From Lysobacterales bacterium (GTDB lineage Bacteria; Pseudomonadota; Gammaproteobacteria; Xanthomonadales; Xanthomonadaceae), in assembly GCA_019510125.1 (NCBI GenBank), contig JAEKKX010000013.1:1-64000 (forward strand): a stretch of 64,000 nt of DNA. The letters run 5' to 3'. Made by a program: the position numbers and the translations under genes. The notes under the pieces are model-generated. The model worked only from the letters and a program-made list of their open reading frames with translations, had not been told where the DNA came from and searched no databases. Each line of letters starts with the position of its first letter. Position 1 is the first letter of the stretch. Positions 17,837 to 25,743 of this stretch are shown here, piece after piece.

Positions 17837-17956
17837 GGGCGGAGCGGTCGGCCGATCATACCGCCGCCGCGTGCGCCGGCTGTGCCATGCTGTCCCGACG
17901 GGGTGGCCGGAGGCCGCGGAGGGCAGGATGCGCAGGACCCGGGACAATGCGCGGGC

Positions 17957-18001
17957 ACGGACGACGCAGACACGGACGACGCAGACACGGACGCCGCAGG
18001 C
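17957..18001. repeat. 15-bp tandem repeat just before the P450 start
   Basis: Three units, two identical (ACGGACGACGCAGAC) and one altered (ACGGACGCCGCAGGC), end at the ATG at 18002. They occupy the position where the ribosome binding site of the P450 gene would lie. Confidence 0.85.
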
Positions 18002-19420
18002 ATGGCCGGTCCGAGCATGCCCGGCGGACGCCGCATGAGCGCCGCGCGCCCGCTGCCGCGCGCCGGCGACGTCGCCGCGATCGGCAGCGACCCGATGGCC
18101 TGGCTCGCCGACGCCCGCGCCCGCCACGGCGACCTGTTCGCACTCGACCTGCACGGCCCGCTGCTGTCGCGCGACGACGCCTGCGCACAGGTGATCGCGG
18201 TGTTCGGCGAAGCGCACCAGCGCGCGGTGCTGGGCGACATCGAACGCTTCGTGCTGCCGGTGTCGGCGGCGCTGCGCCTGGGCCTGCCCGCCCCGCTGGT
18301 GCGGCTCAACGCCAGCCTGCACGGCATGCGCGGCGACGCCCACGCGCAGGCGAAGGCGCAGCTCGCGCGCGCACTGGCCCGCGCCGACGGCGAACGCATC
18401 GCCGCCGCGGCGCGGCAGGCGGTGGAGGCGGGCTTCGCGACCCTCGACCGCGACGACTGGTCGCTGCTGGACACGATGCGGCGCACGACCCTGGCCGCGT
18501 CCACGGCGCTGCTGTTCGGCGATGTCGCGGTCGCCGGCTTCGCGCCCGCGGCGGTGATGGACTACTTCCGGCTGCGGCGCGAGGCCGCGGCGCCGTGGGC
18601 GGCGCTCGACGACGACGCGCGCGAGGCGCTGGTGCGCAGCGGCCTCGCGCTCGACGCCGGCCTGCGCCGCTACCGCGCGGCGGTCCGCGCGGCGCGACGC
18701 GATCTGTCCGGCTTCGGCGCGCTCGCGGCGCTGGCGCTGGACGAGGCGATCGACGACGACGCGTTCGTCGGCCACGCCAACGTCCTCGCCGTGTCCACCA
18801 ACGAACCGGTGGCGGTGGCGATGGCGTGGACGCTGCTGGCGCTGAGCCAGTTGCCGGCGCTGCGCGCGCGGCTGCGCGCCGACGGTGGCCGCTTCGATCC
18901 GGTCGCGGCGTTGTCGCAGGAGACGTTGGCGGACGCGGTGCTGTCCGAGTCGCTGCGGGTGCTCACGCCGAACGCGCTGATGGTGCGGACGACGCGCACC
19001 GCGGCGACGCTGGGCGGGCATCGGCTGCCGGCGCACACCGAGGTGCTGCTGTGCCCGTTCCTGTCGCATCGCGAGCCGTCGACGTTCCCGCAGCCGGAAC
19101 GCTTCCGGCCCGCGCGCTGGGCGGACCTGCGGCCGTCGCCGTACGTCTACTTCCCGTTCGGCGCCGGCGGACACGTCTGCGTCGGTCGCGCGCTGGCATT
19201 GCGCCTGTTGCGCGCATTGCTCGCCGCGCTGTCGTCGCGCGGCGATGCGCTGCTGCGCGAGGATGCCGAGATCGACTGGCGCGTGCACGTGATGCTGCTG
19301 CCGACGCGCGATCCGCGGATGCGCCTGGACGGTCGCGGCGACGACGGCGGCGCAGCGTCCGGCGGCAGGTTGCACGGCGGCGTGCGCGACATCGTGACGT
19401 TGCACGAAGACGGGTGTTGA
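18002..19420 (+). CDS. Cytochrome P450 of the aminopyruvatide-like RiPP cluster
   Basis: A soluble P450 of about 472 residues. The heme-ligand motif FPFGAGGHVCVG is intact (Cys about residue 393), as is the K-helix ExxR (ESLR). The I-helix region reads NVLAVSTNEPVAVAM and lacks the usual acid-Thr pair at the expected place, a feature of some peptide-crosslinking P450s (inference). In the related apy pathway the P450 joins two aromatic side chains near the precursor C-terminus by a C-C bond. Here the likely partners are Trp86 and Tyr88 of the precursor encoded next. The start could be 18002 or the ATG at 18035 (MSAARP), which has a better GGCGGA ribosome site. The gene is preceded by a 15-bp repeat and is divergent from the GH13 gene. 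Confidence 0.88.
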   Translation: MAGPSMPGGRRMSAARPLPRAGDVAAIGSDPMAWLADARARHGDLFALDLHGPLLSRDDACAQVIAVFGEAHQRAVLGDIERFVLPVSAALRLGLPAPLVRLNASLHGMRGDAHAQAKAQLARALARADGERIAAAARQAVEAGFATLDRDDWSLLDTMRRTTLAASTALLFGDVAVAGFAPAAVMDYFRLRREAAAPWAALDDDAREALVRSGLALDAGLRRYRAAVRAARRDLSGFGALAALALDEAIDDDAFVGHANVLAVSTNEPVAVAMAWTLLALSQLPALRARLRADGGRFDPVAALSQETLADAVLSESLRVLTPNALMVRTTRTAATLGGHRLPAHTEVLLCPFLSHREPSTFPQPERFRPARWADLRPSPYVYFPFGAGGHVCVGRALALRLLRALLAALSSRGDALLREDAEIDWRVHVMLLPTRDPRMRLDGRGDDGGAASGGRLHGGVRDIVTLHEDGC

Positions 19421-19627
19421 CAATTTCGAGAAGCGTGTGACAAGGTCGCCGGATCGTCGGTTCCGGAGAACGCGACGACGATTTGCGCCATCGATCGCGC
19501 CGCAGTGCTCGCGGACCTTCGCCGGCGGATCGCACCGGGACCGCGTCGCATGCCAGGGATTCCGCAAAGCTACCGCATCGTCCGGCCGCGCAACGCGGTC
19601 ATCATGTGAGCAGGGAGGAGCAGGGAA

Positions 19628-19897
19628 ATGGCAACAACGCGCAAACCGGCGGCGAAGAAAGCCGCGAAGGGCCCGGCCAAGAAGGCGGCCAAGAAAGTCG
19701 CGAAGAAGAGCGGCGCCGCCAAGTCGGCGAGCATCGCGCTCAGCGGCGCGATCCCGAAGATGCACCTGTCGATGCCGCTGGACGCGAAGAAGATCGCGGC
19801 CATCAAGCGCTGCATCGACAAGGGCACGCTGACGGTGACGCTCAGCAAGGTCGACCTCAGCGGCGGCAAGCTCAGCGGCCCCTGGCTGTACGACTGA
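19628..19897 (+). CDS. RiPP precursor peptide ending in PWLYD
   Basis: An 89-residue peptide. Residues 1-33 are a Lys/Ala-rich tract (AAKKAAKGPAKKAAKKVAKK) like histone H1 tails. Residues 34-84 are a compact leader-like segment with one Cys (Cys62) and the sequence TVTLSKVDLSGG. The last five residues are P85-W86-L87-Y88-D89. A C-terminal Asp preceded by two aromatics is what the enzymes encoded around it need: MNIO on Asp, P450 on the aromatic pair, radical SAM methyltransferase on a side chain. The ATG follows a very strong site (AGGGAGGAGCAGGGAA). A hairpin immediately downstream fits raised expression of the precursor over the enzymes. The assignment as substrate is inference from context. 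Confidence 0.8.
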   Translation: MATTRKPAAKKAAKGPAKKAAKKVAKKSGAAKSASIALSGAIPKMHLSMPLDAKKIAAIKRCIDKGTLTVTLSKVDLSGGKLSGPWLYD

Positions 19898-19920
19898 GTT
19901 CCTTCGCGGCCTGTCCATGC

Positions 19921-19944
19921 GGTTCCGGCCTCCGGGCCGGAACC
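19921..19944 (+). terminator. Hairpin between precursor and enzyme genes
   Basis: A perfect 10-bp stem (GGTTCCGGCC and complement), extendable by one pair, with a TCCG loop, begins 23 nt after the precursor stop. No U-tract follows, so it is more likely a partial terminator or 3'-end stabiliser than a full stop. Confidence 0.6.
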
Positions 19945-20065
19945 GTCCATCGCCCTCGATCGCCCTTGCCGCATGCCGCTGTGCGCCACGCCGTGGCGTG
20001 ACGCGGAGCAGCGCGCCGCATCGGCGATGCCTCCGGCGAACGCATTTCCTTCTGAGGCGCAGCGC

Positions 20066-20917
20066 GTGAAGCATTTCCGGCCGGACCCGTCGCGGACCCA
20101 GATCGGCCTGGCCTATGGCCCGCCGGCGCTGGCGTGCCTGGACGCGTTGCCCGACGCGCTGGACTACCTCGAAATCCCGTTCGAGCAACTGCGGCACACG
20201 CCGGAGGCCGGCGACGTGCAGCAGCGCATTCCGCTGATCCTGCACTGCGCCAGCGTGTCGGTCGCCGGCACGGTGCCGCCGTCCGCGCAGACCTTCGACG
20301 CCATCGCCGCTACCGCCGCGCGCCTGCGCACGCCGTGGATCGGCGAACACCTCGCCTACGTCTCGGCCGAAGGCCTGGACGACGAGGGCGATGCGATCGC
20401 GCCGTCCGCGCTGACCTACACCGTCTGTCCGCAGTTGAGCGAAGCCTCGGTCGCGCGGGTGATCGACAACTACGCCGCGGCGCGCGCGCGGCTCGGCGCG
20501 ACGCCGCTGCTGCTGGAGAACGCGCCGCAGTATTTCGAGGTGCCCGGCAGCACCATGCCGATGTCGGCCTACATCGCAGAGGTGCTCGCGCACTGCGACG
20601 CCGGCCTGCTGCTGGACCTCACCCATTTCCTGATCACCTGCGTCAATACCGGCGTCGATCCCGGGCGCGAGCTGAAACGGCTGCCGCTGGCGCGCGTGGT
20701 CGAGGTCCATATTTCCGGGATGAGCACGCAGTCGGGCGTGGCCTGGGACGACCACGCGGTGCCGGCGCCGCCGGAAGTGTTCGATCTGCTGCGCCGGGTG
20801 CTCGACGAGGTGCGGCCGCAGGCGCTCACGCTGGAATACAACTGGTCGGGCGCGTTCCCGCAGGCGATCCTGCAGCAGCAGTTGCTGCGCACCCGCGCGC
20901 TGCTGGAGGCGGCATGA
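20066..20917 (+). CDS. MNIO (DUF692) multinuclear non-heme iron oxidative enzyme
   Basis: A 283-residue TIM-barrel enzyme of the DUF692/MbnB/TglH family, which uses two or three irons and O2 to rewrite amino acid residues of RiPP precursors. Probable metal ligands are visible in LHCASVS, GEHLAYVS, LLLENAPQ, LLLDLTHF, EVHISG, DDHAVP and LEYNWS. In the apy pathway the MNIO converts a C-terminal Asp into aminopyruvic acid; the substrate Asp89 is present here. The GTG at 20066 is chosen because GAGGCGCAGC precedes it and the family begins shortly before GLAYGPP; an ATG at 20028 would add residues without homology. The stop overlaps the next gene as ATGA. Confidence 0.92.
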   Translation: MKHFRPDPSRTQIGLAYGPPALACLDALPDALDYLEIPFEQLRHTPEAGDVQQRIPLILHCASVSVAGTVPPSAQTFDAIAATAARLRTPWIGEHLAYVSAEGLDDEGDAIAPSALTYTVCPQLSEASVARVIDNYAAARARLGATPLLLENAPQYFEVPGSTMPMSAYIAEVLAHCDAGLLLDLTHFLITCVNTGVDPGRELKRLPLARVVEVHISGMSTQSGVAWDDHAVPAPPEVFDLLRRVLDEVRPQALTLEYNWSGAFPQAILQQQLLRTRALLEAA

Positions 20918-21726
20918 GCCTGGCGCGCGTGCAGGCGGTGATGGCCGCGGGCATCGAGCAGCCGCGGCTGCTGCTGCGCTGGCGCGCGCAGCCCGAGCGC
21001 CTGCGCGCACTGGGCGTCGATCCGGCCGAGATCGACCTCGACGTGCTCGCAAAGTTCTCCGGACTCGGCGTGAAGGTGCGCCACAATCCGTTGCGCGCGC
21101 ACTACCCGCTGTCGTTCCGGCTGATGAGCGCGACCGCGATGGAGATCGCGATGTTCGCCGCGTACGCCGAATTCCGCTCGATCCGGCGCCTGCCGTGGGC
21201 CGGTACCCTCCCCGATCGCGCCCGCGACCTGCTCGATTTCCTCGGCGGCTGGCTCGATCCTGCCGACTTGGTGCATGCGCGGCTGTGGGACGCGCTGCGC
21301 TACGAGGACGCGATCGCGCGGCTCGGGCCGTGGCATGTCGCTGCCGGCGACGACGAGAACGTCGTCGATGTGGCCGATGTCCCGCGGCTGCGCGGCACCG
21401 TGCGGCTGCACGAGTTCGGCTGCGATCCGCGCGCGCTCGCCGCCGCGCTGCACGCGAGCGCGCCCGACCTGGGCGCCGTGCCCGACGAACCGCACGCGCT
21501 GTGCTTCTGGCGCGCGCCCGGGGCCGAGGAGGTGACCGTGCTCGACCTCGATGCGCTCGGCTTCCATCTGCTGGCGCGCATCGACGGCCGCCGCAGCGTG
21601 CCCGCGCTGGCGCGCAGCCTCGGCGGCGGGCGCGGTGCGACCGCGGCGGTGCGCGCGGCGCTGGCGACGCTGGCCGGGTTCGGCCTCGTGCAACGGTCGG
21701 CGATGCCCGGGGCGCGATGCGCCTGA
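20914..21726 (+). CDS. MNIO partner protein with a PqqD/RRE-like C-terminal domain
   Basis: A 270-residue protein translationally coupled to the MNIO gene (ATGA). The N-terminal two thirds is a helical domain (LLLRWRAQPERLRALGVDPAEI, MSATAMEIAMFAAYAEFRSI) of the kind found next to DUF692 enzymes. The C-terminal 75 residues (LDLDALGFHLLARIDGRRSVPALARSL to LATLAGFGLV) have the pattern of a PqqD-like RiPP recognition element. It should bind the precursor leader and present the C-terminus to the MNIO (inference from MbnC/TglI/ApyI-type partners). I see no catalytic motif. Confidence 0.8.
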   Translation: MSLARVQAVMAAGIEQPRLLLRWRAQPERLRALGVDPAEIDLDVLAKFSGLGVKVRHNPLRAHYPLSFRLMSATAMEIAMFAAYAEFRSIRRLPWAGTLPDRARDLLDFLGGWLDPADLVHARLWDALRYEDAIARLGPWHVAAGDDENVVDVADVPRLRGTVRLHEFGCDPRALAAALHASAPDLGAVPDEPHALCFWRAPGAEEVTVLDLDALGFHLLARIDGRRSVPALARSLGGGRGATAAVRAALATLAGFGLVQRSAMPGARCA

Positions 21727-23687
21727 CCCTCGTCGACAACCTGGTGATGCCGGAGGAGGGCGATCTCGCGCTGCTCGACGTGCATCCGCACCTCGGCCTG
21801 CTGGCGCTGGCGGCGTCCGCGGCGCGCGACGGCGTGAAGACCTCGATCTACGACCCCAAGCGGCTGCTGCGAAACGGCACGCTGCGCTACGACGCGCACC
21901 TGTACGACCTCGCCGCCGCGCAGATCCTCGCCCAGTCGCCGGAGGCGGTGGGCTTCACCACGCTCGGCTGCAGCTTCCTGTTCGCGATCAACGTCGCCGC
22001 GCGCCTCCGTCGCGCCGAGCCCGACCTGCCGCTGCTGCTGGGCGGCCCGCACGCGACCATGCTCGACCGGCCGATCCTCGAACGCTTCCCGGAGTTCGAC
22101 CTCGTCGTGCGCCACGAGGCCGACGAGGTGTTCCCGTCGGTGCTGCGCGCATTGCCGGATCGCGCGTTCGCGAAGATCCCCGGCCTGAGCTGGCGCGACC
22201 CCCTCGACGGCACGTTCCGGATGACCGAGGGCAAGCCCAAGGTCCACGATCTCGACAGCCTGCCGCTGCTGGACTACGACCATTACCCGATCGCCGAACT
22301 CGGCCTCGACCTGCTGCGCATCGAGGCCGGGCGCGGCTGTCCGTTCGCCTGCACGTTCTGTTCGACCGCCGGCTTCTTCCAGCGCAGCTTCCGGCTGAAG
22401 TCGCCCGAGCGGCTGGTGTTCGAGCTCGAGCGCCTGCGCGAGCGCTACGGTTTCGACGAGTTCAAGCTCGACCACGACATGTTCACCGTCAACCGGCACA
22501 AGGTGCAGGCGTTCTGCGAGGCGGTGCGCGGGCGCGGCTTCCGCTGGCGGGTGTCGGCGCGGGTGGACTGCGTGAACCCGGCGCTGCTGGAAAGCATGGC
22601 CGACGCCGGCTGCATCGGCCTGTACTTCGGCATCGAGACCGGCTCGAAGCGGATGCAGAAGATCAGCCAGAAGCGCCTCGACCTCGATCTGGTCGCGCCG
22701 ATCCTCGACGTGTGCGCGTCGCTGGGCATCGAGACCACGGCGTCGTTCATCACCGGCTATCCGGAGGAGGAGCGCGCCGACCAGGACGATACCCTGGACA
22801 TGATCGGCCGCCATTTCTCCGCGCACTGCCTCACCCAGTTGCACATCCTGCAGCCGGAGCCGGGCACGCCGATGTACGCCGAGCGCGGCGCCGACGTGCG
22901 CTACGACGGCTACGCCAGCCCGTACAACAGCGAGCTGATCGGCCCCGACGACCGCGACCTGGTGGTGTCGACGCCGGAGATCTTCCAGACCTATTTCCAC
23001 TATCCCGCCGCGCTGCCGCGCGCGGACCACCTGTTCGCGGTGGCGACGGTCGACCTGCTGCGGCGGGTCGGGCCGGACGTGGCCGCGTATGCGCTGCGCC
23101 GCCATGGCGGGCGATTGTCGGCGTTCGTGGCGGCGTTCCGCGCGCACGCCGATCGCGTGCAGCCGGTGCATCCGCCCGGCTGGATGCCCGATGCGGACCT
23201 GCTCGCCGGTTTCGTCGCCGCCGAACATGGCGCGGACCATCACCTCGTGTCGCTGTTCCGCTACGGCCTGGCGCTGCACGACACCCGGCCCGCGCCGACG
23301 GACGCGCAGGCCGCCGTCTACGACGCGCCGCGGCCGTACGTGCTCAGCGACAGCGTGCGCATCCTGTCCGGCCTGCACGACTGCGACCGCTGGCTGGCGC
23401 GCATCCGCGACGCCGCGCGCGACGACGCCCTGCTGCCCGACGACGACGGCGAGCGCACCAGTTACCTGCTGCACCTCGGGAGGCAGGCGCCCGAGGCCTG
23501 GCGCATCGACGAAGGGCTGGAAGCCATCCTCGGCGTGTTCGCCCAACCGCAGCGCTGCGACGCGGTGGCGGCGATGCTGCGCGAAGCGACCGGCGACGAC
23601 GGCGTCGACGACGCGTTCTTCCGCGAACTGGTCGACGCCGGCATCCTCGTGCCCGCACCGGAGACGGCCGCGGAGGCGATGCATTGA
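21717..23687 (+). CDS. Cobalamin-binding radical SAM enzyme (B12-rSAM)
   Basis: A 656-residue enzyme. Residues 1-150 are a B12-binding Rossmann-like domain (EAVGFTTLGCSFLFAINV, LLLGGPHATMLDRPI, VVRHEADEVFPSVL). The radical SAM core carries the 4Fe-4S motif C208-PFA-C212-TF-C215 in EAGRGCPFACTFCSTAG. The C-terminal region ends in a winged-helix-like block (YLLHLGRQAPEAWRIDEGLEAIL to VDDAFFRELVDAGILVP) that could be a second precursor-binding domain. Related enzymes methylate unactivated carbons; in the apy pathway the B12-rSAM makes beta-methyltyrosine. The likely target here is Tyr88 or Trp86 (inference). It overlaps the partner gene by 10 nt and the methyltransferase gene by 4 nt. Confidence 0.9.
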   Translation: MRLTLVDNLVMPEEGDLALLDVHPHLGLLALAASAARDGVKTSIYDPKRLLRNGTLRYDAHLYDLAAAQILAQSPEAVGFTTLGCSFLFAINVAARLRRAEPDLPLLLGGPHATMLDRPILERFPEFDLVVRHEADEVFPSVLRALPDRAFAKIPGLSWRDPLDGTFRMTEGKPKVHDLDSLPLLDYDHYPIAELGLDLLRIEAGRGCPFACTFCSTAGFFQRSFRLKSPERLVFELERLRERYGFDEFKLDHDMFTVNRHKVQAFCEAVRGRGFRWRVSARVDCVNPALLESMADAGCIGLYFGIETGSKRMQKISQKRLDLDLVAPILDVCASLGIETTASFITGYPEEERADQDDTLDMIGRHFSAHCLTQLHILQPEPGTPMYAERGADVRYDGYASPYNSELIGPDDRDLVVSTPEIFQTYFHYPAALPRADHLFAVATVDLLRRVGPDVAAYALRRHGGRLSAFVAAFRAHADRVQPVHPPGWMPDADLLAGFVAAEHGADHHLVSLFRYGLALHDTRPAPTDAQAAVYDAPRPYVLSDSVRILSGLHDCDRWLARIRDAARDDALLPDDDGERTSYLLHLGRQAPEAWRIDEGLEAILGVFAQPQRCDAVAAMLREATGDDGVDDAFFRELVDAGILVPAPETAAEAMH

Positions 23688-24694
23688 GCCGCACCTCCGC
23701 GCCCGACGCCATCGCCGCGCCGCGCTGGGGCGCGCTGGACCTTGCCGAAGGCCTGCAGCTCGGCCACGCGCTGTCGACGCTGCACGATCTCGGCGTGCTC
23801 GCCGCGCTGTCGCGGCCACGCACCGTCGAGGACGTGGCCCGGGCCTGCCGGCTCGATCCGGCGCTGCTGGCGGCGACGCTGGACTTCGCGGCCGCGCGCA
23901 CCACGCTGGTGCGCAAACGGGGCAAACGCTTCGTCGCGGAGGAAGGCGCCGCGCCGGAAGCGCGCTTCGTGCTCGATCTCTACGCCGGCGCGTTCGGCGC
24001 GAACGCGGTCGCGCTGCCGGAGCTGCTGCGGCATCCGGCGCGGGCCGGGGCGCGGGTGGATCGCCGCCGCCACGCCAACGCCTTCCTGCATGCGCCCGGC
24101 GGCGCCGAGGCGATGCCGGCGGCGCTGCTCGCGCAGCTCGGCAGCCGCGGCGTGCTCGATCTCGGCTGCGGTCCCGGCGCGCTGCTCGCCGCACTGGCGG
24201 TGGCGAACCCCCAGCTCCGCGGCTGGGGCATCGACGCCAACCCGGGCATGTGCCGCCTCGCGCGCGCGCGTTTGCGCGCGGCGGGCGTGGCGCGCCGGGT
24301 GCGCATCCTCGCGGGCGACGGGCGCATGCCCGCGCGCCTGCTCCCCGCGGACGCAAGGGCGCGGGTGGACACGATCGTCGCCGGCGATCTCGCCAACGAA
24401 CTGTTCGCGAAGCGCGACGCCGCGCCGGCGTGGCTGCGGCGCCTGCGCCAGGATTTCCCCGGGCGCATGCTGCTGGTGTCGGACTACTACGGTCGTCTTG
24501 GCCATGCCGGTCGCACCACGCCGGCGCTGCGCGAAACGCTGCTGCACGACTACGTCCAAGCGATCTCCGGGCAGGGCGTTCCGCCGCCGGACCGCCGCGC
24601 CTGGCAGGCGGTCTACCGCGCCGCCGGTGCGCGCCTGGTGCACTGCATCGAGGACACGTCGACGACGCGGTTCCTGCACCTGGTCGGGCTGTAG
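23684..24694 (+). CDS. SAM-dependent methyltransferase of the RiPP cluster
   Basis: A 336-residue class I methyltransferase. An N-terminal winged-helix-like domain (EGLQLGHALSTLHDLGVLAAL, DPALLAATLDFA) resembles O-methyltransferase dimerisation domains. The SAM motif is VLDLGCGPGALLAALA, followed by GIDANPGMCRLARARL and AGDGRMPARLL. The start is the TTG at 23684, which overlaps the radical SAM stop (TTGA) and is the only codon that fits tight coupling. In the apy pathway the methyltransferase alkylates the beta-carbon of the new alpha-keto acid; the same role is proposed here. It is the last gene of the cluster, followed by a hairpin. Confidence 0.85.
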   Translation: MSRTSAPDAIAAPRWGALDLAEGLQLGHALSTLHDLGVLAALSRPRTVEDVARACRLDPALLAATLDFAAARTTLVRKRGKRFVAEEGAAPEARFVLDLYAGAFGANAVALPELLRHPARAGARVDRRRHANAFLHAPGGAEAMPAALLAQLGSRGVLDLGCGPGALLAALAVANPQLRGWGIDANPGMCRLARARLRAAGVARRVRILAGDGRMPARLLPADARARVDTIVAGDLANELFAKRDAAPAWLRRLRQDFPGRMLLVSDYYGRLGHAGRTTPALRETLLHDYVQAISGQGVPPPDRRAWQAVYRAAGARLVHCIEDTSTTRFLHLVGL

Positions 24695-24767
24695 CGCAGG
24701 AACATCGCGATCGGCCGCCGCGCGACAGGGGCGCATGCCGCATGAACGCGGACGCGAAGCGCGTTCA

Positions 24768-24794
24768 GATCCGCCGCGGACGGGGCGGCGGATC
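24768..24794 (+). terminator. Hairpin at the end of the RiPP operon
   Basis: A 10-bp stem (GATCCGCCGC and complement) with a 7-nt loop, 73 bp after the methyltransferase stop and 54 bp before the next gene. No U-tract follows. Confidence 0.5.
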
Positions 24795-24847
24795 CGCGTC
24801 CGACCGGCTACATTCGGGGCTCGCCCGCGATCGGAACCCCTGCCGCC

Positions 24848-25276
24848 ATGACTTTCCCCGACTTCCTGCCCCCGCTTGCCGGCGGCATCCTCATCGGCCT
24901 CGCGGCGGCGGGCCTGCTGTATTTCAACGGCCGCATCGCCGGCGTCAGCGGCATCCTCGAGGGCCTGTTCGAGGGCGACGCCGGCGCGCGCGCGCAGCGG
25001 CTGCTGTTCCTGCTGGGGCTGGTCGCGGGCGCGGGGCTGTACGAACTCGCGGGCGGCACGGCGCCCGCGGCGCGCGCGGGCTTCCCGCCGTGGCTGCTGG
25101 TCGTCGGCGGGGGACTGGTCGGCGTCGGCACGTCGCTGGCGCGCGGCTGCACCAGCGGGCACGGCGTGTGCGGCATGGCGCGCTTCTCGCGACGCTCGTT
25201 CGTCGCGGTCGGCGTGTTCCTGTCGGTCGCGATCGGCACGACCTGGGTCGTGCGCCACGTCTGGGGGATCGCCTGA
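24848..25276 (+). CDS. YeeE/YedE-family membrane protein (sulfur compound transport)
   Basis: A 142-residue inner-membrane protein with four hydrophobic helices. It carries the family signature GTSLARGCTSGHGVCGMARFSRRS, in which conserved Cys residues line the path for thiosulfate or related sulfur species in YeeE homologues. It is half the length of classical YeeE and is paired with a second half encoded downstream (stop and start overlap as TGATG). The pair probably forms one transporter. A link to the RiPP cluster upstream is possible but unsupported; such pairs usually stand alone. Confidence 0.85.
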   Translation: MTFPDFLPPLAGGILIGLAAAGLLYFNGRIAGVSGILEGLFEGDAGARAQRLLFLLGLVAGAGLYELAGGTAPAARAGFPPWLLVVGGGLVGVGTSLARGCTSGHGVCGMARFSRRSFVAVGVFLSVAIGTTWVVRHVWGIA

Positions 25277-25722
25277 TGCGTGCATCCATCGCACTGTCGT
25301 GCGGCCTGGTGTTCGGGCTCGGCCTCGCGCTGGCGGGGATGACCTCGCCGCAGAAGGTGCTGGCCTTCCTCGATGTCGCCGGCGACTGGGATCCGGCGCT
25401 GCTGTTCGTCCTCGGCGGGGCGGTCGCCACCGCGGCGATCGCGTTCCGGTTCGTGCTCAGGCGCCCGCGCCCGGTGTTCGACGCGCGCTTCCACCTCAGC
25501 GATGCGCGGCGGATCGACGCGCCGCTGGTCGTCGGCTCGACGCTGTTCGGCATCGGCTGGGGCATCGCCGGCTATTGTCCGGGCCCCGCGGTCGCGCTGC
25601 TCGCGGCGCCGGGCAACCCGGAACTGCCGCTGTTCCTCGGCGGCATGCTCGCGGGCATCGCGGCGTGCGCCGTGTCGCGTCGACGCAGGGGCCACGTCGG
25701 CGAGCGCGTCGGCGACGGTTGA
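25276..25722 (+). CDS. DUF6691/YeeE-family partner membrane protein
   Basis: A 148-residue protein with four helices. The N-terminus (SCGLVFGLGLALAGMTSPQKVLAFLDVAG) and FGIGWGIAGYCPGPAVALLA are the DUF6691/YeeE hallmarks, including the conserved Cys in GYCPGP. It is translationally coupled to the first half. Together they should import a reduced sulfur compound. A basic tail (SRRRRGHVGERV) probably lies in the cytoplasm. Confidence 0.85.
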   Translation: MRASIALSCGLVFGLGLALAGMTSPQKVLAFLDVAGDWDPALLFVLGGAVATAAIAFRFVLRRPRPVFDARFHLSDARRIDAPLVVGSTLFGIGWGIAGYCPGPAVALLAAPGNPELPLFLGGMLAGIAACAVSRRRRGHVGERVGDG

Positions 25723-25743
25723 CGCGGCCCGCGGGGGCCGCCG

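Noticed and set aside
18002-18034. The extra 11 residues before MSAARP in the P450 as a leader or signal peptide
   Set aside because: MAGPSMPGGRR has no hydrophobic core; it is simply a choice between two start codons.
19628-19897. Reading the 89-residue peptide as a histone H1-like DNA-binding protein
   Set aside because: The Lys/Ala tract covers only the first third. The C-terminal PWLYD and the surrounding RiPP enzymes explain it better as a precursor.
16031-21739. A 1,902-codon minus-strand open frame
   Set aside because: Its 3' part is the GH13 enzyme; everything upstream of about 17824 is antisense to the P450, precursor and MNIO genes and has shadow composition.
24848-25722. Inclusion of the YeeE/DUF6691 pair in the RiPP cluster
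   Set aside because: A hairpin and a 153-bp gap separate them, and this transporter pair is common as an independent unit. Kept as neighbour only.
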